Assembly: GCA_023399455.1 (NCBI GenBank)
Contig: JAEWPN010000032.1
Coordinates: 1 to 47,534, forward strand
DNA: 47,534 bases
DNA from: Bacillota bacterium
Lineage (GTDB): Bacteria; Bacillota; Clostridia; Lachnospirales; Lachnospiraceae
Direction: 5' to 3'
A model generated the notes under the pieces. The model was given only the letters and a program-made list of their open reading frames with translations. It made no database searches and was not told the origin of the DNA. Numbering within the stretch: position 1 is the first letter of the stretch; every line of letters starts with the position of its first letter. Of this stretch, positions 17,230-25,083 are shown in pieces. A program made the position numbers and the translations under genes.

Positions 17230-18076
17230 ACTGGGCGTACTTCTTAGGGGATATTCCCACCGCTTTGGTGAAAGCTTTTAAGAAGTTGCTGTAATCGTTG
17301 AAGCCGCATTTGCTGCAAGCCTCCATAACGGTGATCCCCTCGTTCAGCAGAGCCTTGGCGATAGTAATTCTTCTTGCGGTAATATATTTGTTGATGGTGG
17401 TGCCGGTGGTGGATTTAAAAATACGGCACAGATAAGAGGAACTTAAATAAAAATATTCGGAAAGCCGTTCCAGGGTAATATCTTCGGAAATATGCAGGTT
17501 AATATAGTTGAGAATATCGTCTACCTGTGCATGATTGGTAATAACTGTCTCCGTATACGCCTTATGGCAGGATTCATAGAAAGTCCGGTTGAGAAAGACC
17601 ATGAGGTCGGAAAATGCAGCGCGTTCCATCAAATCGAAGCCGAAGCCGTCGCTATCGGCAATTTTATGTATCAAATAAATAAAACGTTTGCTCATCTCCG
17701 GGTCCAGATGAAGTCTGTGGGGAAGCCCCTTGAATCTGTGAGTAAAGCAATAGCTTAAATCGGTCTGATCAGAGGAAATCTCCTGCAAATAATCAGGATG
17801 TACCGAAATGACTATTCTCTCATGCTCGCCGGTATCCACCTGTGTCAAATAATGACTTTCATATTGATTGATAAAGAAAATATCTCCGGGCCGGATATCA
17901 TAAAAGCGGTTGTCGATCAAAAACTGCTTTCCGCCTGATATGGAATAATAGATTTCACAGCAGTCATGGATGTGCATGTCCATCGTCTTTTCATCGCTGT
18001 AAAGATGTGCAAGAGCAAAATACTTATTGGTAATACAATGCTGGGTTGCCATTTTACATGAGGTAAATTCTTTCAT
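17219..18076 (-). CDS. AraC-family transcriptional regulator (copy 2)
   Basis: A 285-residue paralogue of the regulator at 2255-3112, with the same length, the same start MKEFTS, the same cupin pocket (MHIHDCCEIYYSISGG) and an almost identical C-terminal HTH (KSTTGTTINKYITARRITIA). The start at 18076 follows GGATGGAG; the frame is open 30 bases further without a good site. Very similar DNA-binding helices suggest both copies can bind the same operators, while differences in the middle (about 95-160) may separate ligands or partners. It diverges from kduI and overlaps the yesL-like gene at its 3' end. Inferred role: regulator of the kduI operon. Confidence 0.88.
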   Translation of the reverse strand: MKEFTSCKMATQHCITNKYFALAHLYSDEKTMDMHIHDCCEIYYSISGGKQFLIDNRFYDIRPGDIFFINQYESHYLTQVDTGEHERIVISVHPDYLQEISSDQTDLSYCFTHRFKGLPHRLHLDPEMSKRFIYLIHKIADSDGFGFDLMERAAFSDLMVFLNRTFYESCHKAYTETVITNHAQVDDILNYINLHISEDITLERLSEYFYLSSSYLCRIFKSTTGTTINKYITARRITIAKALLNEGITVMEACSKCGFNDYSNFLKAFTKAVGISPKKYAQFNS

Positions 18077-18127
18077 AATATCTCCATCCTTTCCCCGAAT
18101 TTCCAAGTTTTTTTTATTCTAAACTTT

Positions 18128-18156
18128 ATTATAAAGGGTATGTTCAATATTTGCAA
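18128..18156 (-). promoter_or_regulatory. Putative promoter of AraC copy 2
   Basis: On the minus strand TTGCAA and TATAAT are separated by exactly 17 bases. The arrangement and much of the spacer match the AraC copy 1 promoter (3179-3207). The element includes the 11-base motif also found upstream of the binding-protein gene. Confidence 0.65.
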
Positions 18157-18238
18157 TATTTATGAAAACATAAAACAGGAATTGGAATAAATAGTATGAT
18201 AGGATAAAGGCACAACAGATAAAAGGGTTCATGTGATT

Positions 18239-18256
18239 TTATAAAATATTTTATAA
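18239..18256. promoter_or_regulatory. 18-bp palindrome upstream of kduI
   Basis: TTATAAAATATTTTATAA is a perfect palindrome ending 33 bases before the kduI ATG. Its position suits an operator for a dimeric regulator or part of the kduI promoter. It is entirely A/T, so chance symmetry in an AT-rich spacer cannot be excluded. Confidence 0.4.
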
Positions 18257-18289
18257 GTCAAAAAGTAAAATAGGAAGGATGGGAAAGGT

Positions 18290-19153
18290 ATGGAACTTAG
18301 AACGGCGGTTTCACCGAAGGATGTGAAGCACTATACGACGCAGAGGCTGAGAGAAGAATTTCTGATTCAGGATTTATTCGTGGGAGATGAAATCAAGCTT
18401 GTATATAGCCATATTGACCGTATCATTACAGGAGCGGCAACGCCGGTTTCGAAAATGCTTAAGCTGACGGCAGGGGATGAGCTGCGGGCGGAATATTTTC
18501 TTCAAAGAAGGGAAATGGGCGTAATCAATATCGGCGGTGCAGGAACGATTGTCATTGATGGAAAAAGTTATCAGGTGGGCTTCAAAGAAGGAATGTACAT
18601 GGGTATGGGAGCAAAGGATATCTCTTTTGAAAGCAAAGATGCCTCCTATCCTGCCAAATTCTATATCAACAGTGCGCCTGCCCATAAATCCTATCCCACC
18701 GTATTGATAAAGCTCGAAGGAGAACCCGAAGAAGGAGTGGTCATCGTGAAGGATGAAAATAAGGTGGAACTAGGCAGCCTGGAGGATGCGAATCATAGAG
18801 TCATCTGCAAATACATACTTCCCGGACAGGTAGACAGCTGCCAGCTCGTTATGGGCATGACCGGGCTTAAGCCGGGAAGCGTATGGAACACGATGCCTTG
18901 CCACACCCACGACAGGCGCATGGAGGTATACCTCTATTTTGAAATGCAGCGGGATGCCTTTGTTATGCACTACATGGGCGAGCCTGGCGAAACGAGACAT
19001 ATTGTAATGAGAAACGAAGAGGCGGTGATATCCCCGAGCTGGTCCATCCATTCCGGCTGCGGTTCCAGAGCATATACCTTTATATGGGGAATGGTGGGCG
19101 AGAATCAGGCGTTTGACGATATGGACGGCGTAGATATGAAAGATTTAATGTAG
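18290..19153 (+). CDS. kduI: 5-dehydro-4-deoxy-D-glucuronate isomerase KduI
   Basis: A 287-residue cupin isomerase that converts 5-keto-4-deoxyuronate (the GH88 product) to 3-deoxy-D-glycero-2,5-hexodiulosonate. The metal site is complete: His205 and His207 in CHTHDRRMEVYLYF, Glu212 and His254. These have exactly the spacing of the E. coli zinc ligands (196, 198, 203, 245). It is the first gene of a six-gene operon running to kdgK, with gaps of 13-30 bases and strong ribosome-binding sites. A purine-rich GGATGGGAAAGG precedes the ATG. The operon also encodes an unrelated RpiB-fold enzyme that may catalyse the same step. Confidence 0.97.
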   Translation: MELRTAVSPKDVKHYTTQRLREEFLIQDLFVGDEIKLVYSHIDRIITGAATPVSKMLKLTAGDELRAEYFLQRREMGVINIGGAGTIVIDGKSYQVGFKEGMYMGMGAKDISFESKDASYPAKFYINSAPAHKSYPTVLIKLEGEPEEGVVIVKDENKVELGSLEDANHRVICKYILPGQVDSCQLVMGMTGLKPGSVWNTMPCHTHDRRMEVYLYFEMQRDAFVMHYMGEPGETRHIVMRNEEAVISPSWSIHSGCGSRAYTFIWGMVGENQAFDDMDGVDMKDLM

Positions 19154-19183
19154 CGAATAATAAGAAAAAAAGGAGATATGGAT

Positions 19184-19990
19184 ATGAGTGGATTAATGAA
19201 TAAATTTTCACTGGAAGGTAAGGTTGCATTGATAACAGGAGCTTCATACGGAATCGGGTTTGCGATTGCCGCCGCTTATTCGGAAGCGGGAGCGACTATT
19301 GTATTTAATGATATTAAGCAGGAATTAGTGGATAAAGGCCTTGCGGCATATGAGGAAAAAGGAATCAAAGCACACGGCTATGTATGCGATGTGACGAACG
19401 AAGAGCAGGTGCAGGAAATGGCGGCGCTTATCGAGAAGGAAGTAGGGATAATAGATATTCTTGTTAATAATGCAGGAATCATTAAGCGTATTCCTATGTG
19501 CGATATGACGGCAGAACAGTTCCGTCAGGTAATCGATGTTGATCTGAACGCTCCCTTTATTGTCTCCAAGGCGGTAATTCCCGGTATGATCAAAAAAGGT
19601 CATGGCAAGATTATAAATATCTGCTCTATGATGAGCGAGCTGGGACGTGAAACGGTATCCGCTTATGCGGCAGCCAAGGGAGGACTGAAGATGCTGACTA
19701 AGAATATCGCTTCCGAATATGGTGAATTCAACATTCAGTGCAACGGTATCGGCCCCGGCTATATTGCTACGCCTCAGACGGCACCTCTTCGCGAGATCCA
19801 GCCTGATGGTTCCAGGCATCCTTTCGACCAGTTCATTATAGCAAAGACTCCGGCTGCGCGCTGGGGAGAAACGGAGGACCTGCAGGGACCTGCGGTATTC
19901 CTCGCATCGGATGCTTCTGATTTTGTGAACGGACATGTGCTTTATGTGGATGGAGGTATTCTTGCTTATATTGGAAAGCAGCCTCAGTAA
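19184..19990 (+). CDS. kduD: 2-dehydro-3-deoxy-D-gluconate 5-dehydrogenase KduD
   Basis: A 268-residue short-chain dehydrogenase that reduces 3-deoxy-D-glycero-2,5-hexodiulosonate to 2-keto-3-deoxygluconate (KDG) with NAD(P)H. The cofactor motif is TGASYGIG (19-26), the NNAG motif is at 95-98, and catalytic Ser148, Tyr161 and Lys165 are in the usual arrangement. The start at 19184 was preferred over the in-frame ATG six bases upstream because AAAGGAG lies at proper spacing. The stop TAA ends at 19990, directly before the ribosome-binding site of the next gene. It acts straight after KduI or the DhuI-like isomerase. Confidence 0.95.
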   Translation: MSGLMNKFSLEGKVALITGASYGIGFAIAAAYSEAGATIVFNDIKQELVDKGLAAYEEKGIKAHGYVCDVTNEEQVQEMAALIEKEVGIIDILVNNAGIIKRIPMCDMTAEQFRQVIDVDLNAPFIVSKAVIPGMIKKGHGKIINICSMMSELGRETVSAYAAAKGGLKMLTKNIASEYGEFNIQCNGIGPGYIATPQTAPLREIQPDGSRHPFDQFIIAKTPAARWGETEDLQGPAVFLASDASDFVNGHVLYVDGGILAYIGKQPQ

Positions 19991-20004
19991 TGGAAAGGAG
20001 TAAA

Positions 20005-20646
20005 ATGAAAATAGCTTTAATAAATGAAAACAGCCAGGCGGCTAAGAATGAATTGATTTGTGATACTTTGAAAAAGACGGTGGAGCCTCTTGGTCACGAG
20101 GTATATAATTACGGCATGTACGGTGCGGAGGATGTGAACTCCCTTACATATGTGCAAAACGGCATTCTTGCATCGGTGCTTCTGAATTCGGGAGCAGCAG
20201 ACTACGTAGTGACGGGCTGCGGTACGGGAGAAGGAGCTATGCTCGCCTGCAATTCTTTTCCGGGAGTGCTGTGCGGACATATCGTGGATCCTTCGGATGC
20301 ATATATGTTTGCCCAGATCAATGACGGCAATGCGATTGCACTCCCCTTTGCCAAGGGCTTCGGCTGGGGTGCGGAACTGAATCTGGCATATATCTTCGAG
20401 AAGTTGTTTTCCTGTGAAAGCGGGCAGGGATATCCGAAGGATAGAGTCATTCCCGAACAGAGAAATAAGAAGATCCTCGATGAGGTAAAAAAGATAACGC
20501 ATCAGGATATCATAACGATCTTGAAGAATCTGGACAGAGACCTGGTGAAAGGGGCCTTGTCGGGAGAACGGTTTAGGGAATATTTCTTCACAAATTGCAG
20601 GGAAAATGCGATAGCTGCCTGCGTAAAAGAGATTTTGGAAGGTTAA
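20005..20646 (+). CDS. RpiB/LacA-fold isomerase, DhuI-like
   Basis: A 213-residue protein of the RpiB/LacA/LacB family. The nucleotide-like loop and family Cys are kept in VTGCGTGEGAMLACNSFPG (Cys72, equivalent to the catalytic Cys of RpiB). A C-terminal extension of about 60 residues is absent from ordinary RpiB. Streptococcal DhuI, which isomerises 4-deoxy-L-threo-5-hexosulose-uronate in glycosaminoglycan breakdown, belongs to this fold and sits next to a KduD-like reductase, as here. The most likely role is therefore the same isomerisation as KduI, or a variant of it on another epimer. A pentose or galactose-6-phosphate isomerase role fits the context less well. The start at 20005 follows GGAAAGGAG; the ATG at 19990 overlaps the kduD stop and is unlikely. 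Confidence 0.8.
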   Translation: MKIALINENSQAAKNELICDTLKKTVEPLGHEVYNYGMYGAEDVNSLTYVQNGILASVLLNSGAADYVVTGCGTGEGAMLACNSFPGVLCGHIVDPSDAYMFAQINDGNAIALPFAKGFGWGAELNLAYIFEKLFSCESGQGYPKDRVIPEQRNKKILDEVKKITHQDIITILKNLDRDLVKGALSGERFREYFFTNCRENAIAACVKEILEG

Positions 20647-20659
20647 ATCAGGTGAAGCT

Positions 20660-21448
20660 ATGGCAGTTCTGGCACTTAAGGTTCTGGATAAAAAAGGAAA
20701 GACCATATGCGTAAGCAGCGGGGAGGACTACGTCAGCCTCGTATGCACCGCGGAATATACGGAGGGGGATCGAATCGTACTGGAAACCCCGGAGAAGAAT
20801 ATTCATGTGATGCTGCAGGTGGACGATGCTATGGGACCGGCCTTTGTATATATTACGGACAACGTGTCCTATCAGATTCCCTTCGGGGAAAAAAGGATTT
20901 GCTATTCCCCCAAGGTATTTTACGGAAGCAGGCATTATTTATATGCGCGAATAGCCAGGGAGGATGAAATAAAGGCCTATAGAAACCTTGCGCTGAACGT
21001 ATGCGACCAGCATGGGGAGACCAATTGTTACCCTCATGCACAGGCCAACGTGGAGACGAGAGGAGAATCTGTTTTTGCGGCTCGCAACGCTATCGACGGC
21101 GTATGTGAGAACCGCTCTCATGGAGAATGGCCCTACGAATCATGGGGGATCAATATGCGGGAGGATGCTCAGATGAGTGTGGATTTCGGCCATGAGGTGG
21201 AGACGGACAAAATTGTTCTATATACCCGTTCTGATTTTCCCCATGATAACTGGTGGAAGCAGGTGACGCTGACATTTTCCGATGGAACGAGCATAAAGTG
21301 GGATTTGGAAAAAAGCAGCCTGCCCCATATTCTGGAATTCGAGAAGAAGCGGGTCACGTGGGTGCGCCTCGGTAATTTGATAAAGGCGGACGACCCTTCG
21401 CCGTTTCCTGCATTGAGTCAGATAGAGGTATATGGTACAATTGTATAA
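20660..21448 (+). CDS. Unknown protein with F5/8C-like beta-sandwich, no signal peptide
   Basis: A 262-residue protein I cannot assign to a function. The C-terminal ~150 residues look like a galactose-binding / discoidin-type (F5/8C) domain: ARNAIDG followed by W-rich GEWPYESWGI, then MSVDFGHEVETDKIVLYTRS and LTFSDGTSIKWDL. The N-terminal ~105 residues form a separate strand-rich module. No signal peptide or membrane segment is present, so it should be cytosolic, where carbohydrate-binding modules of this type are unusual. It lies 13 bases after the DhuI-like gene and 18 before eda, in the middle of an otherwise enzymatic operon. Possibilities are an oligosaccharide chaperone, a sugar mutarotase-like or isomerase accessory, or a regulator. 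Confidence 0.7.
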   Translation: MAVLALKVLDKKGKTICVSSGEDYVSLVCTAEYTEGDRIVLETPEKNIHVMLQVDDAMGPAFVYITDNVSYQIPFGEKRICYSPKVFYGSRHYLYARIAREDEIKAYRNLALNVCDQHGETNCYPHAQANVETRGESVFAARNAIDGVCENRSHGEWPYESWGINMREDAQMSVDFGHEVETDKIVLYTRSDFPHDNWWKQVTLTFSDGTSIKWDLEKSSLPHILEFEKKRVTWVRLGNLIKADDPSPFPALSQIEVYGTIV

Positions 21449-21466
21449 AAGGAGGACGATTCACAC

Positions 21467-22429
21467 ATGAATCCGATAATTGAAGAAATTGGTAAAATAG
21501 GTATTGTACCTGTGATTGCTTTAGACGATGAGAGGGATGCGAAGCCCCTTGCCGAGGCTTTGTTCAGGGGAGGACTCCCTGTGGCGGAGGTAACATTCCG
21601 GACGGATGCGGCGGAGGAATCCATTCGTATCATTGCAAAGGAATTCCCGGACATGCTGGTGGGCGCCGGGACAGTCCTTACGATAGAGCAGGCAGACCGC
21701 GCCGTTTCAGCCGGAGCGAAGTTCATCGTAAGCCCGGGATTGAACCCCAAGGTGGTTTCCTACTGTGTAGATAAAAATATTCCTGTGATTCCGGGAACTT
21801 CCAATCCAAGCGATGTGGAAGCGGCTATCGAGCTGGGGCTCGATACGGTAAAATTCTTTCCCGCGGAGGCAGCAGGCGGAATTGAAATGATCAAGGCGAT
21901 GAGTGCGCCCTACGGCAAGATGAAATTCATGCCCACAGGGGGCATTACGGCGGATAATCTAAAAGAATATCTGGACTTTGGTAAAATCGTTGCATGCGGA
22001 GGCAGCTGGATGGTAAAAAAAGATTTGGTATCTGCGGGAAGCTTCGATAAGATCGAGGCTTTGACCAGGGAAGCCGTAACGAAGATGTTGGGCTTTGAGC
22101 TTAAGCATGTGGGAATCAATGAGACGGACGAGAAGGCTGCAGATCATACGGCAGGAATTTTCGAGACGATTTTTGGAATGACGAAAAAGACAGGGGTCAA
22201 ATCTATCTTTGCAGGAACAGGAATCGAAGTGATGAAGACTCCGTATCTCGGAGCAAACGGGCATATCGCTATCGGTACGAATTATATAGAAAGAGCTGTT
22301 TATCACATGGAGAGACAGGGCGTGATATTCGATGAAGCGACTGCCAATAGAGATGAAAAGGGAAATATGAAAGCTATCTACTTAAAGGATGAAATCGGCG
22401 GCTTTGCGGTGCATCTCATTCAGAAATAG
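21467..22429 (+). CDS. eda: KDPG aldolase with C-terminal VOC-like domain
   Basis: A 320-residue two-domain protein. Residues 1-207 are a class I KDPG/KHG aldolase that splits 2-keto-3-deoxy-6-phosphogluconate into pyruvate and glyceraldehyde-3-phosphate. Glu41, Arg45 and the Schiff-base Lys129 (DTVKFFPAEAAGG) match E. coli Glu45, Arg49 and Lys133 with a constant offset. E. coli Eda is about 213 residues. The extra 110 residues (HVGINETDEKAAD... to AVHLIQK) look like half of a vicinal-oxygen-chelate (glyoxalase/bleomycin) fold, beginning with His214. The usual terminal metal-binding Glu is not obvious (GGFAVHLI), so the domain may be non-catalytic. AAAGGAGG precedes the ATG. It is followed after 19 bases by kdgK, which makes its substrate. 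Confidence 0.93.
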   Translation: MNPIIEEIGKIGIVPVIALDDERDAKPLAEALFRGGLPVAEVTFRTDAAEESIRIIAKEFPDMLVGAGTVLTIEQADRAVSAGAKFIVSPGLNPKVVSYCVDKNIPVIPGTSNPSDVEAAIELGLDTVKFFPAEAAGGIEMIKAMSAPYGKMKFMPTGGITADNLKEYLDFGKIVACGGSWMVKKDLVSAGSFDKIEALTREAVTKMLGFELKHVGINETDEKAADHTAGIFETIFGMTKKTGVKSIFAGTGIEVMKTPYLGANGHIAIGTNYIERAVYHMERQGVIFDEATANRDEKGNMKAIYLKDEIGGFAVHLIQK

Positions 22430-22448
22430 GAGGGAGAATACTTAGGTT

Positions 22449-23474
22449 ATGAGTAAAAGAACAGTGACTTTCGGCGAAATCATGCTAAGATTGGCACCGG
22501 AGGGTTATTACCGCTTCGTTCAGGCAGGGAGCTACGGTGCTACTTACGGAGGCGGAGAGGCCAATGTAGCGGTATCCCTTGCAAATTATGGTTTAGATTC
22601 CTCTTTTGTGACAAAACTTCCGGCACATGAAATCGGTCAGGCAGGAATCAATTCGCTGCGGCAGTTTGGTGTGGATACTACAGACATCGTGAGGGGCGGC
22701 AAGAGGGTTGGAATCTATTTCCTGGAAAAAGGAGCCTCCCAAAGGCCTTCCAAGGTCATTTATGACAGAGCAGGTTCTTCTATCGCCGAAGCAGTGGCGG
22801 AGGATTTTGACTGGGATGCGATTTTTGAAGGTGCGGACTGGTTTCACTTCACGGGAATTACTCCTGCGCTGGGAGACAATGTGGCGGAAATCTGCCTGGA
22901 GGCATGCAGGAAGGCGAAGGAAAAAGGAGTTATCGTAAGCTGTGATTTGAATTATAGAAACAAGCTGTGGAGCAAGGAGAAAGCGGGCAAGGTAATGGGC
23001 GAACTTTGTAAATATGTGGATGTATGTATCGCCAACGAAGAGGATGCCGGTGACGTATTCGGCATAAAAGCGGCTGATACCGATGTTACCACGGGTAAAG
23101 TAAACCATGAAGGCTACAAGGACGTAGCAAAGCGCCTTGCTGACCGCTTCGGATTTCAAAAGGTAGCGATTACCCTGAGGGAATCTCTTTCCGCCAACGA
23201 CAATAACTGGGCAGGAATGATCTATAGCGGCGGCGAGTACTACTTCAGCAAGAAATATACGATGCACATCGTAGACCGCGTGGGAGGAGGAGATTCCTTT
23301 GGAGCCGGATTAATTTATGCCAGTCTGGCGGATATGAGCGCACAGGAGAGCATAGAATTTGCAGTAGCGGCAAGCTGTTTAAAGCACAGCATAGAAGGAG
23401 ACTTCAACCAGGTGAGTGTGGAAGAGGTTAAGAAGCTGGCTGGCGGAGACGCTTCCGGCCGCGTGCAGCGTTAA
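22449..23474 (+). CDS. kdgK: 2-keto-3-deoxygluconate kinase KdgK
   Basis: A 341-residue PfkB/ribokinase-family kinase that phosphorylates KDG to KDPG with ATP. The N-terminal substrate part has GGGEANVAVSLANYG and the C-terminal signature is DRVGGGDSFGAGL, which contains the anion hole and catalytic Asp. AGGAGG lies about 15 bases before the ATG, longer than usual. It is the last gene of the kduI operon and joins the kdu branch and the uxaC/uxuB branch, both of which yield KDG. No terminator hairpin is visible downstream. Fifty bases after its stop an insertion sequence begins, which may have separated the operon from its original terminator. Confidence 0.94.
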   Translation: MSKRTVTFGEIMLRLAPEGYYRFVQAGSYGATYGGGEANVAVSLANYGLDSSFVTKLPAHEIGQAGINSLRQFGVDTTDIVRGGKRVGIYFLEKGASQRPSKVIYDRAGSSIAEAVAEDFDWDAIFEGADWFHFTGITPALGDNVAEICLEACRKAKEKGVIVSCDLNYRNKLWSKEKAGKVMGELCKYVDVCIANEEDAGDVFGIKAADTDVTTGKVNHEGYKDVAKRLADRFGFQKVAITLRESLSANDNNWAGMIYSGGEYYFSKKYTMHIVDRVGGGDSFGAGLIYASLADMSAQESIEFAVAASCLKHSIEGDFNQVSVEEVKKLAGGDASGRVQR

Positions 23475-23524
23475 TATGTTACTATTCAGCCTTACGGTTT
23501 CATGGTGGCGATAATATTGCCTGT

Positions 23525-23539
23525 GCTTGAGTTTTCGTA
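23525..23539 (+). repeat. Left terminal inverted repeat of the IS
   Basis: GCTTGAGTTTTCGTA, 14 of 15 identical to the reverse complement of 25084-25098. Confidence 0.7.
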
Positions 23540-23623
23540 GTTTTATCCACAAACCCCTTGTTTCACTAGTAATGCAATGAACAACTTTCAGAAAATGCCC
23601 AAAATATAAGGAATCACCAGTCC

Positions 23624-23707
23624 TTTTGTAGTAGAATTAAGTTGCGAAACAAAATCTACACTAAACAATAAAGAAAGGGATTCCTCATGCTTAATTCTAC
23701 TACAAAA
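23624..23707 (+). repeat. Fold-back repeat around the transposase start
   Basis: Two perfect 18-base arms, TTTTGTAGTAGAATTAAG at 23624-23641 and its complement at 23690-23707, flank a 48-base loop. The right arm is codons 2-7 of the transposase. The ATG (23687-23689) is the last loop codon and the AAAGGG ribosome-binding site is also in the loop. Transcripts entering from outside would form this hairpin and restrict ribosome access, as in the known fold-back inhibition of other IS elements. A transcript starting inside the left arm would escape. Confidence 0.6.
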
Positions 23708-24940
23708 ACCTACACTTTGAAACGTGAAATTTTATCTTTTTCAAACAAAATATCCCGTAAGCTTTCCAAACCGGACAAAAAGTTTACTTCGGACATGACC
23801 TATGGCATGTTAGCTTCTGGTAGTTGTCTTCTGACTGATATTGCAGATCAACTTCACGAAGACTCTAAAAAGGTCAACAGTGTTGAGCGCCTTACCAGAC
23901 ATTTAAATAAAGGGACTTCCAAACAAGCCTTACTTTCTTATCTTCAAACTGTTCGTAAATGGGTGCCCGATGATCCGGTAATCCATATCGATGACAGTGA
24001 CGTCATCAAGCCTGACGGATATAAGTTTGAGGCTCTTGGTATGGTAAGGGATGGTTCCAAAAGTACTAAAACAAAAAATGTCTACGAGAAAGGCTACCAT
24101 GTAACAGAGGCCTGTGTCATGACAAAAGACAATCATCCTGTCAGCATTTACTCCAAAATCCATTCTTCAAAAGAAAAGACCTTCACCTCTGTCAATAGCG
24201 TTACCTTCGATGCCATGGAGCGTGGAAAAGCAATGTTTGGAAAAGCTACTTTTGTTATGGACCGGGGCTATGATGATAATAAGATGTTCCTTAAGCTTGA
24301 TGAATTAAAACAGGACTATGTGATTCGGCTTACTGCTAAAAGAAAGCTCCTTTTCCATAACAAATGGGTAGCTGCCACAGAACTTCGAAATCGTCGGAAA
24401 GGTAAAATCACGACACCTGTATTCTATAAAGGTAAAAAACGGGAGGCTTATCTATCCCATGTGAAGGTTCAGATCACCGCATCCAGAAAAGACATTTTTC
24501 TGGTTCTTGTCTATGGCATCACAGAGTATCCGATGATGCTCGCAACGAACAAAGAATTAAAATCCAGAGATGATGTAATCCGGATTGCAAGACTTTATTT
24601 CTCCCGCTGGCGCATCGAGGAATATTTCCGCTGCAAGAAACAGGTCTTCCAGTTCGAAAACTTCCGAGTTCGGAAACTGAAAGCAATCAATGCTCTAAAT
24701 TTTTACATTACCATGTGTATGGCATTTCTTGCGCTGGTTTCAATGAAAGCAGAAACAAATGCCCTAAAAGTTTCAATCATACAGACAGCAGCTCCTATAA
24801 AGGAAAAAGTTCAATTCTGCTATTACCGATTAGCGAAAGGTATCTCTGGTATACTGTCGTATGCAAAAGAAGGTGTCAGGCTTTGGTTCAGAACAAAACG
24901 TCCTGCATACCGTCAACTTTGCTTTAAGCTGATCGCATAA
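23687..24940 (+). CDS. IS4-family DDE transposase
   Basis: A 417-residue, apparently intact transposase. The catalytic triad can be placed: Asp in VIHIDDSDVI (about 102-105), Asp192 in FVMDRGYDDNKMF, and Glu311 in the Y-(2)-R-(3)-E-(6)-K signature YFSRWRIEEYFRCKK (Tyr304, Arg307, Glu311, Lys318), which defines the IS4 family. The start ATG follows AAAGGG and sits at the edge of an 18-bp inverted repeat. It is transcribed in the same direction as the upstream kdgK operon, so read-through from that operon would reach it. Confidence 0.93.
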   Translation: MLNSTTKTYTLKREILSFSNKISRKLSKPDKKFTSDMTYGMLASGSCLLTDIADQLHEDSKKVNSVERLTRHLNKGTSKQALLSYLQTVRKWVPDDPVIHIDDSDVIKPDGYKFEALGMVRDGSKSTKTKNVYEKGYHVTEACVMTKDNHPVSIYSKIHSSKEKTFTSVNSVTFDAMERGKAMFGKATFVMDRGYDDNKMFLKLDELKQDYVIRLTAKRKLLFHNKWVAATELRNRRKGKITTPVFYKGKKREAYLSHVKVQITASRKDIFLVLVYGITEYPMMLATNKELKSRDDVIRIARLYFSRWRIEEYFRCKKQVFQFENFRVRKLKAINALNFYITMCMAFLALVSMKAETNALKVSIIQTAAPIKEKVQFCYYRLAKGISGILSYAKEGVRLWFRTKRPAYRQLCFKLIA

Positions 24941-25083
24941 ATAGATAACATAATATTTCTCCCAAAGTCCGGTTCCCACGGGGCTTGTTTCGGTGACTCT
25001 ATTCGAAGTATTGTCCTTTTATTTTTCAAAAAAAAGACAGATTGGTACTTTAGGAGAAGTTATATTTTTTAAAAATTACATTT

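Noticed and set aside
19325..23267. Long minus-strand open frames of about 200-230 codons opposite kduD, the RpiB-fold gene and kdgK
   Set aside because: They lie antisense to clear genes with family motifs, have no ribosome-binding sites, and their translations show no recognisable domain.
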